Shown: positions 1 to 10,027, counted from the stretch's first letter. The stretch is DNA of 39,865 nucleotides from Alphaproteobacteria bacterium (GCA_030430995.1 JAUIKA010000002.1:1-39865), one strand, 5' to 3'. A program made the numbers and translations. Notes: a model not told the origin generated them from the sequence alone.

Positions 1-233
1 TATAACCTTTTGGAGAAAAAAGCATGTTTTTACCTATTAATTGATCTTTTTAATCTACCAAATTCTAGAAATTTTTACACTCCTAAATTAACTTGACGGT
101 TCCCTAGAACCTTCTTTCTAAAATCTATTGAATATGTCATACCGAAAATTACTAGTATAAGCAACATCTTTATACCAGATTGGCCATATCACACAACACA
201 AAAATATTGAAACAGATATATAAAAATACCAAT

Positions 234-257
234 AAAAAAAGCCACCAAAAAGGTGGC
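234..257 (-). terminator. Rho-independent terminator downstream of the autotransporter gene
   Basis: Minus strand reads GCCACC-TTTTT-GGTGGC-TTTTTTT: perfect 6-bp GC-rich stem (241-246/252-257) followed by a 7-T run (240-234). Confidence 0.8.
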
Positions 258-442
258 CTTCAACTAACTAAAAAGAGAAGATATATCTTCTATATAATAA
301 TATATAAATTCTATTCTCTAGACTCAGGCATCTTCGCTATAAGCTAACAAAAAATTTTATGGAGAAGGGAGAACAAGCTACAACTTTTTACTACCCTTCC
401 ATACATATCTACAATATCAGCAAATAGCTATGAATACCCAAA

Positions 443-464
443 AGGGGTAATTATAACTACCCCT
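443..464 (-). terminator. Second terminator-like hairpin just past the autotransporter stop codon
   Basis: Perfect 7-bp stem AGGGGTA/TACCCCT (443-449/458-464) with 8-nt loop. On the minus strand the stem is followed by TTT; it lies about 13 nt after the stop codon of the 477..4664 ORF. Confidence 0.55.
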
Positions 465-476
465 CTTATGTAATCT

Positions 477-3400
477 TTAGAAATCTACTCTTAATTTTAA
501 ACTTCCTTGATGCCCTACGAATTTCTTCGCTATAGACATATCATAATTCACATCAAAAGTACAGCTTCCTGTCTTAGCACCAAGCCCAAGACCGATCTTA
601 CCAGAAACTCTTCCTGCATCCTTCTTAAGGTCTGCAGCATAGAAGTTACCCTCTGCATCTTTCATACCTGTTAATCTACTCTCAGCTTTACCAAGCTTCT
701 GCACTACATCATAACCTGCAGCTAAACGCAGCTCACCATGCCCTTTAACATCATTTAATATATCAAATGTTGTTTGTACTTTAGCACCTAGGTTAGCTGT
801 AACTTTAGTAGCTGTATTCTTCTTGGTTGTAGTACCAATAACGCTATACCTATCTTCACCTACTGACTCTTTTGCTCCATCAAGACTTACTGTAGAGAAG
901 CTAATTCCTGCTGAAGGAACTAATTTCACATTTTCAGCTATATCTTTATGGAAGTTAGCATTAACGCTACCTACAAAACCAAGTAAATCTCTTTTGCTTG
1001 TTGCATTAGAATCTAATATTTTAGACTTAGTCTTAGCATTACCAGATATAATACCCGCTACACCAGAAAGAGACATGAAATCAGATGCTTTAGCACTACC
1101 ATATACAGCAAATGTTGTAGCTTGTACTGTTGTTTTTGCATCTTCTTTCTTAGCACCTTTTTCTTTTGCATCAGAATCCGCATAAGAAACAGCAACACCC
1201 ATCACTCCATTCTCACCAACTCTCATGTCAGCACCAATAGAACCACCATATGTGTTGATGTTAAATTCATTACTGTCTTTAGTTTTAGAAGCAGTAGCTT
1301 TACCACCAAAGAAACCTGCCCATACACCTGTTTTAGATGCATCATCACCAGAACTTACTGGCCCGGCCACAGGAACTTCAACTTCTGACATACGGCTTTG
1401 TAATGAAGAAACAGCACTACCAACAGATGCGTCAACAGCCTTCTGAGCTTGTTTTGTTGCCACAGCACCATCTACAGACAAACGCTCAACAACTTTAACT
1501 TTATCTTCTTTAGTAAGCTTACCTAATACATTGTAACCTTTTTCATTTTCCCAATTGTTATGGTCAACGATCTTAGCACCATATAATTCTGCTAAGTCTT
1601 TTGCAACACCCTCTGGAAGATCTTTTTCCATCATTGCTGCAATTTCTTTTTTATGCTTTTCAGTTGCACCAATCCATACCTTAGCTAAATATTTACCTTC
1701 AGCATCTCTTTCTGCGTTCAGATGTACATAGTCATGATCTGTCTCTACAGTAAATGTACCATTATATCCAGCTAAATTATTACTAAATAGGGCATTTACT
1801 ATCATTGAAGGATCTTTTTCAACTGCTTTTTCAAGACGAATGCCATCAAGATTATCATTTGTTTCTACAGAAATTGTAATATTCTTTACATTCTTTAATG
1901 CTACATCAGTATCTTTCATAACCCAACCAGCATTAACAGCAGTTGTATTATCTCTTACAACACCATATTTAAACCCTGTCTGGCTTTGAGAATTAGAAGT
2001 TAATTTTGTATTAACTTTAACATCTCCTGAAATACTAGAGTCTTTACTATCTAATGTCAGTTTATTACCCTTAACATTAAATACTACATCATTATAACTC
2101 GCTTTATCACCTTTAATTGTAGTATCACCTTTTTCAGCAAATACAGAACCAGAAATTTTAGCATCATCAATATTATGCTCACCATCTTCTAATTTTAATG
2201 CATATTTAGAATTCAATATACCCGCTGCATAGCCTGTATGAAGATGAATTTCTTTAAATGCCACTTTATTAGACCCGATAGTTCCACCTTTACCCTTGAT
2301 CAACTCTACAGAAGCAGTATTGTCTTTAGCTGCTGTGATATTATCAAAGCTTACATTTTTTAATTCAAATCTAGCTTCTGCGCCTTCTTCAACTGTTGCA
2401 TTATCTAATGTCACTCCAGCAGCTTCTGTACTTGTAAATCTGATACCAGCTTTTGTATCTTTCTTGAATGTTACCTTAGCAATTGCTGAATCTTTAGCAA
2501 GATCTGTTATCACTGCAAAGCCTTTTGTGCCTTCACCACTGATCACTAAATTATCTGCTGAAACTTTTGTTTTATTTCCTTTAGTTGAATTAAATGTAAG
2601 GTTATTCTCTCCTTTTACTGTAAATTCAACTTCTTTTAGAGAGTGAGCACCGGCATATAAAGCATCTGTTGTTACAGTTAAAGTTTCATTCTCACCTGCA
2701 CCAGCTGTGAATTTAACTACGCCTTTATCAGCACCACCATTGCCTATAACAGGAAGCGCATATGTTTGTGCAGCTTCTGTACCTTCTGAAGACACATGGA
2801 ATACTGAGTCAGCATGGTTTAGGTTAATGCCTGATCTATTCTTAGCACCATCACCAATAGCTGTTAAGCTACCATAATGAGTGATTGTTCTTCCTTCATC
2901 AATGTTAAATATTACGTTAGCTTTTGTAGCAGCATTTTTAGCATCACCCACTAATTTACCTCTGATTTCAATGTCAGTACCTTTGTTAGCAGCTGTGAAT
3001 GTTAACTTTCTTGCATCATTATCAGCATCAGCGAATGTTGTTTTACCTACATTATATTGAAGCGCGCCATCTTTCGCATCTCTGCCGTCTGTTGTTACTA
3101 CGAATGCTTTATCTTGACCACCAAAGTCAAGAGCAGCTTTGTTAGCCATTACATGGCCTTTAACTGTTAGGTCTGAACCGTGGCCTAATGTTAGGTTTAC
3201 AGCGTTAAGGGCTTTTAATTTACCATCTTCCTTAGCAGCTAAGTCAAATTTCACTACTGAATCAGCAACAGCGTTACCTACACTAACTATACCAAAACCT
3301 TCTTCTGCATTTCTGAAAGGAGAATTGGTTTCTTTCCCTGCATCATCATAGAATTTTAATGCATTAGCTTCAGGGCCAGCTTGGTATACAAATGATGAAT

Positions 3401-4664
3401 CTTTTTTCATGAATTTAACAGTTCCCATTTTTGCATTAGCATGATATGAACCATCACCACCTTTATTACCAGTTACGACAAGTGTACCTTTACCTTTTAG
3501 CTCCATAGCGCCAACTGTAGCTTCTGCATCTCCATATTCAAGAGTTACTTTTGAACCATCCACTAACTCAGATTTAACAACGCCTAAATTTGTACCATTT
3601 ACTAGTACTATATTTTGACCTATACCAGCAATCTTAGTCTTAATCACAGTCTTTTCAGTAATTACTTTTACACCACCAAGATCTATTTGATTATTTGTTT
3701 GGAAGTCAAATGTTACTGTGCCCAGAGCTTGGGTTTGATTGTTTGCATCAAGATCTTTACCAGCGCCTTGTGCATTACCAGCTATGTGGCCACCACCCCA
3801 AGTAAGCTTATTACCATTTGCTACCAATGTGATTTTACCTTCGCCTGCATTAGCAACTATATTTTCTATTGTGAATGCTCTATCGGCACCACCTTCTGAA
3901 GAGAAAACAGCTTCTGAATCAGCACCCACAAGCTTAAGACCTTGGTCTGATTGAGGGTGAGCACCACCAGCAGCATTAGATTTAGCATTTACAGTGAAAT
4001 CTTTCCCTTGTATTTTTAGGGATTCGTTATTAGCAATCTCTACATTCGCGAACTTAGCTTCAGCAGTAAGTGTAACATCAGCGGATGTTGTGGCTTTAAG
4101 GGTGGATCTTGTTGTGTCTGCAAATGTTGTACCTTTGAATGTCATTTTTTGGCCATCACGAGCTTTGATTTGTATAATGTCATTATGCGCAGCATCAGCA
4201 GCTTTGATTGTGAAACCTGCATCATATTGGTTTTTTGTTGGCGCATTAGTCCAGTTTCTTCCACCACCAGCGGCCACAGAACCATCAAGTATTAAAGTTT
4301 GATTATTCTCTGTAAAATTGACATTTAATGTACCTCCAGCAGTTCTACCATAAGCACCGATTGTAGCTGTTGCGCCATCAGTAGCAGCTTTTCCTCCATT
4401 AAATTCAATTACTCCTGCATTACCGCCAACCTGCATACCTTTAAGTACAGCATTATTTCTATCAATGGTTAATTTACCGTTAGCAGTCCACTCATAACCT
4501 ATATCATCACCATTTTGGATATTAACATCACCATTAACTTCTTGTGTATTATCAGCCAACGCACTCCCGCTACTAATCAATGCACAACCAGCAACGGTTG
4601 CCATCAAAATTTTCTTTGTTATATCTTTTTTAGATATATTATTTTTCTTAAATATGTTATCCAT
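477..4664 (-). CDS. Autotransporter (type V secretion) surface protein with passenger and C-terminal beta-barrel
   Basis: 1395 aa; N-terminal signal-like segment (KKILMATVAGCALISSGSALA); long Gly/Asn/Thr-rich beta-helix-like passenger; C-terminal barrel segment (GVWAGFFGGKATASKTKDSNEFNINTYGGSIGADMR...) ending in ...SLKLRVDF with terminal Phe. AGGTGA Shine-Dalgarno upstream on the minus strand. Confidence 0.88.
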   Translation of the reverse strand: MDNIFKKNNISKKDITKKILMATVAGCALISSGSALADNTQEVNGDVNIQNGDDIGYEWTANGKLTIDRNNAVLKGMQVGGNAGVIEFNGGKAATDGATATIGAYGRTAGGTLNVNFTENNQTLILDGSVAAGGGRNWTNAPTKNQYDAGFTIKAADAAHNDIIQIKARDGQKMTFKGTTFADTTRSTLKATTSADVTLTAEAKFANVEIANNESLKIQGKDFTVNAKSNAAGGAHPQSDQGLKLVGADSEAVFSSEGGADRAFTIENIVANAGEGKITLVANGNKLTWGGGHIAGNAQGAGKDLDANNQTQALGTVTFDFQTNNQIDLGGVKVITEKTVIKTKIAGIGQNIVLVNGTNLGVVKSELVDGSKVTLEYGDAEATVGAMELKGKGTLVVTGNKGGDGSYHANAKMGTVKFMKKDSSFVYQAGPEANALKFYDDAGKETNSPFRNAEEGFGIVSVGNAVADSVVKFDLAAKEDGKLKALNAVNLTLGHGSDLTVKGHVMANKAALDFGGQDKAFVVTTDGRDAKDGALQYNVGKTTFADADNDARKLTFTAANKGTDIEIRGKLVGDAKNAATKANVIFNIDEGRTITHYGSLTAIGDGAKNRSGINLNHADSVFHVSSEGTEAAQTYALPVIGNGGADKGVVKFTAGAGENETLTVTTDALYAGAHSLKEVEFTVKGENNLTFNSTKGNKTKVSADNLVISGEGTKGFAVITDLAKDSAIAKVTFKKDTKAGIRFTSTEAAGVTLDNATVEEGAEARFELKNVSFDNITAAKDNTASVELIKGKGGTIGSNKVAFKEIHLHTGYAAGILNSKYALKLEDGEHNIDDAKISGSVFAEKGDTTIKGDKASYNDVVFNVKGNKLTLDSKDSSISGDVKVNTKLTSNSQSQTGFKYGVVRDNTTAVNAGWVMKDTDVALKNVKNITISVETNDNLDGIRLEKAVEKDPSMIVNALFSNNLAGYNGTFTVETDHDYVHLNAERDAEGKYLAKVWIGATEKHKKEIAAMMEKDLPEGVAKDLAELYGAKIVDHNNWENEKGYNVLGKLTKEDKVKVVERLSVDGAVATKQAQKAVDASVGSAVSSLQSRMSEVEVPVAGPVSSGDDASKTGVWAGFFGGKATASKTKDSNEFNINTYGGSIGADMRVGENGVMGVAVSYADSDAKEKGAKKEDAKTTVQATTFAVYGSAKASDFMSLSGVAGIISGNAKTKSKILDSNATSKRDLLGFVGSVNANFHKDIAENVKLVPSAGISFSTVSLDGAKESVGEDRYSVIGTTTKKNTATKVTANLGAKVQTTFDILNDVKGHGELRLAAGYDVVQKLGKAESRLTGMKDAEGNFYAADLKKDAGRVSGKIGLGLGAKTGSCTFDVNYDMSIAKKFVGHQGSLKLRVDF

Positions 4665-4864
4665 ATCACCTTTTTTTAGTTAATTAAAAATACCCTGCGC
4701 AAAATATACTCAGGGCGTACGCTAACAAGTAAACTACATATCGCATAATTCTTCAAGCATAAATATGTAGTTGGATGTTGTTTTTATATCTAGATAGTGG
4801 TTTATGTGCTTTTTCTGCAACAATTGGGGTTTGGAGAGTTTTATGTGATATAACTTAGGTTAAC

Positions 4865-4912
4865 ATAAAATAGTTATGGACTATTGCCTAATCAATATAA
4901 AATAGTTATGAA
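4865..4912. repeat. Pair of 16-nt direct repeats, 32-nt period
   Basis: ATAAAATAGTTATGGA (4865-4880) and ATAAAATAGTTATGAA (4897-4912), 15/16 identical. Confidence 0.6.
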
Positions 4913-4928
4913 CCATATATTTGCTATA

Positions 4929-5167
4929 ATGGATATAGTTGAATACCATTTTTTAATCAAAATCTAGCGTTACTATTTTATATCGGCCTTGCTATATCAT
5001 AACATGATTGATGGGCATGGCACAGCCCAGCTGGGCAATATATTGGCATCAGAAAGGGCAATGGATATAGCGTGAATGCAGCCCATCCTTGGGCAGTTTA
5101 TAGCCTGGGAGCGCAATATATTGACATCTGGTAACAATAAACATAAGATAGATATATGGTGAATCCA
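4929..5167. repeat. Degenerate intergenic repeat with GC-rich palindromes
   Basis: GCAATATATTGGCATC (5035-5050) vs GCAATATATTGACATC (5113-5128); ATGGATATAGCGTGAATGCA (5061-5080) resembling ATGGATATAGTTGAATACCA (4929-4948) and ATAGATATATGGTGAATCCA (5148-5167); palindrome GCCCAGCTGGGC (5025-5036) and hairpin GCCCA-TCCT-TGGGC (5081-5094). Confidence 0.55.
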
Positions 5168-5286
5168 AGAATTTCAAAGTTTTTCGATTGTCAATATCTT
5201 ACCCCATTTGGTTATATCTGGTAGCATTGCTATAGCTTCATTATGGCAAATCTATTCCATAAATGCATTATAACAATGGCTACCCC

Positions 5287-6291
5287 TCAAAGAGAGACTG
5301 CGCCGGTTGTTGTGGAATGCTGGAAGTGGAGCTTCTTACCATCGAATACGCGTGGGTAGCTGTGGTGCAAGGCCGTTGCTGCTTCTGCGAAGCCGGTTAA
5401 TATCAGCTTTAGCTTGCCCTCATAATGCGCAACGTCCCCTATTGCATATATACCAATGGTGCTTGTTTGGCAAGAGGCTATATCTACCTCTATACCCCTT
5501 GCATTTGGGCATAGCTCTAACCCCCAGGAAGAAATGGCGCCCAGGTCTGTTTTTAGGCCGAAGAATGGGAGGAGGAAATCTGCCTTTATTGCTTTTTCTT
5601 TGCCTTTTAGATCTGCCACTATAACCCTGCTGAGGGTTCCACCGCTGCCTTCTATGCCGCTGAGCTGGTATGGCGTTATTATGTCCACTACCCCCTCTGA
5701 GAAAAGCTGCAGGAGCTTCTGCTCAGAGCTTGGGGCGCATCTGAATTTATTCCTTCTGTGGACTATGCTTACCTTGGCAGCTATTTGGCTTAGCTCTATT
5801 GCCCAATCTGCTGCGGAATCTCCCCCGCCGGCCACTACAACCCTTTTACCAGCAAATATATTTTTATCTGCTACGCTATATAAAATGGAGCTCCCCTCAT
5901 ATTGCTCTATACCGCTGATTGGCGGCGCATTATGTACAAAGGAGCCGTGGCCTGCTGCTATCAAGACTATTTTTGCCTCTACGGCTCTGCCTGAAGAGAG
6001 ATGAACCTTGAAATGAGTTTTATGGTTTTCTATTGATACTGCCTTTTGGCCGAGGTAGTACTCTGGCTTAAATGGGGCAGCCTGCTGCTTTAGCTGCTCT
6101 ATCAGCTCCCCTGCTAATATTTTAGGATATGCGGGAATGTCATATATAGGCTTTTCTGCATAAAGCGCTGAGCACTGGCCACCTACTTCTGGCAAAGCGT
6201 CTATAACTGCGCATTTCATCTTAAGCATCCCCGCCTGGAACACAGCAAAAAGGCCTGTTGGGCCAGCTCCGATTATTGCTACTTCATACAT
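5287..6291 (-). CDS. Ferredoxin--NADP reductase, thioredoxin-reductase-like (FNR type 2)
   Basis: 334 aa; FAD motif GAGPTG at N-terminus, VGGQC, NAD(P) motif GGGDSAADWA, C-terminal IGDVA. Overall resemblance to the Rickettsiales/alphaproteobacterial type-2 FNR family. Confidence 0.85.
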   Translation of the reverse strand: MYEVAIIGAGPTGLFAVFQAGMLKMKCAVIDALPEVGGQCSALYAEKPIYDIPAYPKILAGELIEQLKQQAAPFKPEYYLGQKAVSIENHKTHFKVHLSSGRAVEAKIVLIAAGHGSFVHNAPPISGIEQYEGSSILYSVADKNIFAGKRVVVAGGGDSAADWAIELSQIAAKVSIVHRRNKFRCAPSSEQKLLQLFSEGVVDIITPYQLSGIEGSGGTLSRVIVADLKGKEKAIKADFLLPFFGLKTDLGAISSWGLELCPNARGIEVDIASCQTSTIGIYAIGDVAHYEGKLKLILTGFAEAATALHHSYPRVFDGKKLHFQHSTTTGAVSL

Positions 6292-6305
6292 AAGTTACCT
6301 CCTTT

Positions 6306-7721
6306 TTAATTTGATTTTATTCTCCAACCGCCTTTCTTTGGCTCAAAGTTATATAAATCCTTTGTATGCGCAGGGCTGAATACTACATCCATAATGAAGT
6401 TAGAATGGGAGAAGTTAAGAAGATTGTTATATTGCCTTCTATATGGGCAGAAATTCACAGCAGAGACAGAGAAATATTTGCTATCTTGCATCTTTGGGTA
6501 AAAGGATGCTAGGCTTTCTAATGTCTTTATTTTGCTTCCGAATACACTGAGGATTCTTATAGCTTGGTAACCTCTGTATTGTGGCGCTGTGAATGCTGAG
6601 CCATCATCCGCATAAACAGAGACAATGCTGCCCATACTCATGCCTGAGAGCATTGAGACTGCATCATCCGATGCAAAGAAATATGAGCCCGCAAGCTGCA
6701 GGAATTTTGTAACCTTTGTTTTATTTGTGTCATATAAAGCTATATTCTTCTCTAACTTATTACCATCTCTGTAAATTGTTAGGGTTACTGAATCTGCTTT
6801 TGTGCTATCCATTACTCTAAATAAGCTGTATAAATCTGCGCCACAAATTTTGGAATCTATTGCCCATATTATATCACCATTCTTTAACTTGCCTTCAGCA
6901 GGGGAGCCTTTTATTACATTGCGCACTGTTATGATTTGGCCCTTATATTGGCTGTAGCCACGCATATAATCCTCTACTACTCTTGATGGCAAGTTGCGGA
7001 ATCTTTCTGCATCATTTATTGAATATAGGGCATATGTTGCGCCAATATTATTGCGAATAGGGGTTTTAGAATGGGCGGCAGCATAGGCTACATCATTTAA
7101 AGATTCACCTTTTAAGGCTATTCCATATGTCTTGCTACCTGCATAGTTAAGCGCTACATATTCACCCTCACCTGTTAGCACTGGTGAACCACTAGAGCCA
7201 CCTGCAGAATTCATGCTTAAGATATAACTATGCTGGGGAAGAACGCCATCTATGCTATATAAATTGGATATATGCCCCTCATGTATGCTGTAGTCTTTGC
7301 CTTCATTGAAACCTATTAGATATATCTTCTGGTTTACATATGCCCTGCTCTGTGAGAATTTTATTTCTTCTAAAGCAGCGGGGATCTCTCTTGGGTCTAT
7401 TTGTAATATCGCTATATCTTCATAGTTACCATAGTATAAAAGATTCGCGGTGACCTTCTTCCCATTGTAGAATTTAACCATATAATCCCCCACTGCGGCA
7501 TATGTCACTACATGCGCATTTGTTGCTATTAGCCCCTTCTCTTTATTTATAAGGAAGCCTGTGCCGCCCCTTCTGCCTGTATCACCAAATGCAGATTTAG
7601 AAATTCTGGCCTCTATGGTAACGACTGAATTCTTTGCCTTTAGTAGCTTCTCAGGCAGCTGCGCAAAAACTGATGTAAATGTTAATATTAGTATTACGAA
7701 TGTAGGGAATATTCTTGCCAT
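6306..7721 (-). CDS. Trypsin-like serine protease with PDZ-like domain, secreted
   Basis: ORF 6306..7778; likely start is the internal ATG at 7721 (MARIFPTFVILILTFTSVFAQ, a signal peptide). Triad motifs ATNAHVV, EDIAILQID, GGSSGSPV; PDZ-like region VIKGSPAEGKLKNGDIIWAID. Confidence 0.75.
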   Translation of the reverse strand: MARIFPTFVILILTFTSVFAQLPEKLLKAKNSVVTIEARISKSAFGDTGRRGGTGFLINKEKGLIATNAHVVTYAAVGDYMVKFYNGKKVTANLLYYGNYEDIAILQIDPREIPAALEEIKFSQSRAYVNQKIYLIGFNEGKDYSIHEGHISNLYSIDGVLPQHSYILSMNSAGGSSGSPVLTGEGEYVALNYAGSKTYGIALKGESLNDVAYAAAHSKTPIRNNIGATYALYSINDAERFRNLPSRVVEDYMRGYSQYKGQIITVRNVIKGSPAEGKLKNGDIIWAIDSKICGADLYSLFRVMDSTKADSVTLTIYRDGNKLEKNIALYDTNKTKVTKFLQLAGSYFFASDDAVSMLSGMSMGSIVSVYADDGSAFTAPQYRGYQAIRILSVFGSKIKTLESLASFYPKMQDSKYFSVSAVNFCPYRRQYNNLLNFSHSNFIMDVVFSPAHTKDLYNFEPKKGGWRIKSN

Positions 7722-7774
7722 GGCATTTGGATAATAAATTGCTATAGCAATGTTACTAATAAAATGGATGAAAA

Positions 7775-10027
7775 TCAAAATTTTTCTTTGAAGCTGAAAC
7801 TTGTGGAGAGAAGGCCGTTCCTTTTCTTGCCACCTGTAAAAATGTATTTCATAATGGGGACATTGCCTATTATATCTGTTATTCCGTATAGTTTGGGCAG
7901 TAGATTACCGGCAATATTGGCTACGCTGCCATTTAGCGCGCAGTGCATTCTTATGTCAAAAAATGGACTATCTGCATTTAATGATATATTTCCTCCTGGC
8001 AGAATGTTACCTTCTATTTTTGTAAATGGTATTTCATCTCTTGCAGCAACCAGCCCAATTAAGCCATGAAATGATGTGAAGGAAACAATCCTTGCGAATA
8101 TTGGCATATTAGGGGTTACTATATTATATATGGTGAAATCTGCTATATCCTCTTTGTCATGCGGCCTTATATGCGCTATTAGCTTTCCATGTTTTCTGGA
8201 CATTGGCATAGCTCCAATAGAGGCAAGAACTGACGCAGCGGAATCAGAAACTACTGCCCAGCCCTTTTCAGGGCTATATGCAGCCTTTATATATTTATCT
8301 CCATTTATATTACTGAAGAACTTGCCTTTAAAGCCAGTGAAGACAAAATCTACACCACTGAGATATACGGAGTTCTTCATTAAGATGCTTCTTACAAAAA
8401 TATTGCATTTAAATTTTTTTTTTGTAGATTCTTCGTTGAATCCATCATTAAAAGCGCTGAACAAATTTGCCTCTGAAAGATTTAAGCTATCTGCTCTAAG
8501 GCCCAGATTGCTATGATTCTGATCTTTAAAGATTTTTATATGCTCTATGCTTGCATCCTTATATTTAAGATTCTTTACATCTAAGGAGAAAACGTCCTGG
8601 CTGTATTGCATAGCCGCATCTGCTATTTTCTTTCTGCTGCTTTTTATGGATATAGCAAAATCACGCATATTACTGCTACCTATGTTAAGATTCATAGCCT
8701 CTCCTATTTGCTTTTTTATGCCTATATATGGCAATGAGAATTGTATATTTTGCAAATCCAGAATCCCGGATAAATTCTGCTCCCGCTCATTATTATATGC
8801 CCAGTTAACATCAGCATATGCATAGCCCCCGTCAGTCTTTATAAATTTGTTATCCATATCTCTATGGTCTATATTGCTTTTTATATTAAGAGACTGGGCA
8901 TTATTATGGAGTTTATAATCTATTTTGACTTTAGAATGCTCTTTTAATATAGCGCTACCTAAGACATCTAATTTACAAGGAATATAAACACAATCTAGAT
9001 CTATATGCTTCAGATCAAAAGGATCTATAAAGATATTAGGGATAGAAACTTTTGAACTAACTTTATATTCAAGGCTCTCATCATCACTATATGGAACATA
9101 TACATATATATGCGTCCTCGCTACGCCCTTAGCAGAAGCAATAAAACCAGGAACTTCTGCACCAGATGTACATTTCAATAGGTTGTTTAGCGGGCCTTTA
9201 GCATTAATATCTACTGTAACAGCACCACCTTTAGAAAGAGATATATCTACAATCCCTTTACCATATGTATCAATAGATTTTGCGCTATCTATATTCAGCC
9301 TTAAATTATTACCCTCTAAAATAGCATTGCCTGATGCCTTCTCTACATATGGCATGCCCTCATAATATCTAATATATGTATCATTAAAATTGCAGCTACC
9401 AACTACTTTTTTCTCTATAGTTTTCCATTTTAAATTGCTACATCTACCAGAAAGATGTAAATATTTTAGTACATCAACTACCTTATCTACATCTGAATTA
9501 AGCCTTGGTATCAAATTATACGCCTCAACAGGAATATGAGATATATCACCATATGACGCTAAAGCACTAATATTGCTGTCATAATATATATTAGCATCAA
9601 TATGGCGATTATGAATATTTAAACTCTTAAGGCCACTACTTAGATTGAAAATAATATTGTAAGAAAGCTCTGCTTTTATGTCTAACCCTTCCAAATATTT
9701 ATAACTAACATCCTCTGCTTTTAACGTAATGCATTTTCCAAAAGCTATATTAATAGATTTTATTTCTAAACTCTCTGTTTTATTACATAAACCAATTAGC
9801 CTCACCTCACTACCAGACACCGTTGCAGAAACTATAGTAATTCCATATTTGGAACAAATAGTACTAAAAAGCTGGGCAGACCATATGTATACGGCAAAAA
9901 AACACATGCAGAACAATAAAGCAACTATAGCTAATTTCCTATATAGAAAAGAAGTTTTTCCATATTTATCACTATATGCTTTATTAGTTTTAGTTTTTTT
10001 TATATTATCAGAGTATAACTTATGCAA
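7775..10027 (-). CDS. AsmA-like C-terminal / YhdP-like (DUF3971-type) inner-membrane protein
   Basis: 750 aa, single N-terminal TM segment, long beta-rich body, C-terminus GNILPGGNISLNADSPFFDIR...LPKLYGITDIIGNVPIMKYIFTGG typical of AsmA-like C-terminal domains. Confidence 0.6.
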   Translation of the reverse strand: MHKLYSDNIKKTKTNKAYSDKYGKTSFLYRKLAIVALLFCMCFFAVYIWSAQLFSTICSKYGITIVSATVSGSEVRLIGLCNKTESLEIKSINIAFGKCITLKAEDVSYKYLEGLDIKAELSYNIIFNLSSGLKSLNIHNRHIDANIYYDSNISALASYGDISHIPVEAYNLIPRLNSDVDKVVDVLKYLHLSGRCSNLKWKTIEKKVVGSCNFNDTYIRYYEGMPYVEKASGNAILEGNNLRLNIDSAKSIDTYGKGIVDISLSKGGAVTVDINAKGPLNNLLKCTSGAEVPGFIASAKGVARTHIYVYVPYSDDESLEYKVSSKVSIPNIFIDPFDLKHIDLDCVYIPCKLDVLGSAILKEHSKVKIDYKLHNNAQSLNIKSNIDHRDMDNKFIKTDGGYAYADVNWAYNNEREQNLSGILDLQNIQFSLPYIGIKKQIGEAMNLNIGSSNMRDFAISIKSSRKKIADAAMQYSQDVFSLDVKNLKYKDASIEHIKIFKDQNHSNLGLRADSLNLSEANLFSAFNDGFNEESTKKKFKCNIFVRSILMKNSVYLSGVDFVFTGFKGKFFSNINGDKYIKAAYSPEKGWAVVSDSAASVLASIGAMPMSRKHGKLIAHIRPHDKEDIADFTIYNIVTPNMPIFARIVSFTSFHGLIGLVAARDEIPFTKIEGNILPGGNISLNADSPFFDIRMHCALNGSVANIAGNLLPKLYGITDIIGNVPIMKYIFTGGKKRNGLLSTSFSFKEKF

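Noticed and set aside
823-4302. Plus-strand ORFs (823..1185, 1122..1388, 1225..1446, 2296..2646, 3139..3351, 3615..3899, 3739..3954, 3994..4302) inside the autotransporter region
   Set aside because: Antisense shadows of a strongly supported 1395-aa gene; no recognisable protein features.
5307-6004. Plus-strand ORFs 5307..5624 and 5456..6004
   Set aside because: Antisense to the FNR gene with clear FAD/NAD motifs; open frames are a by-product of higher GC there.
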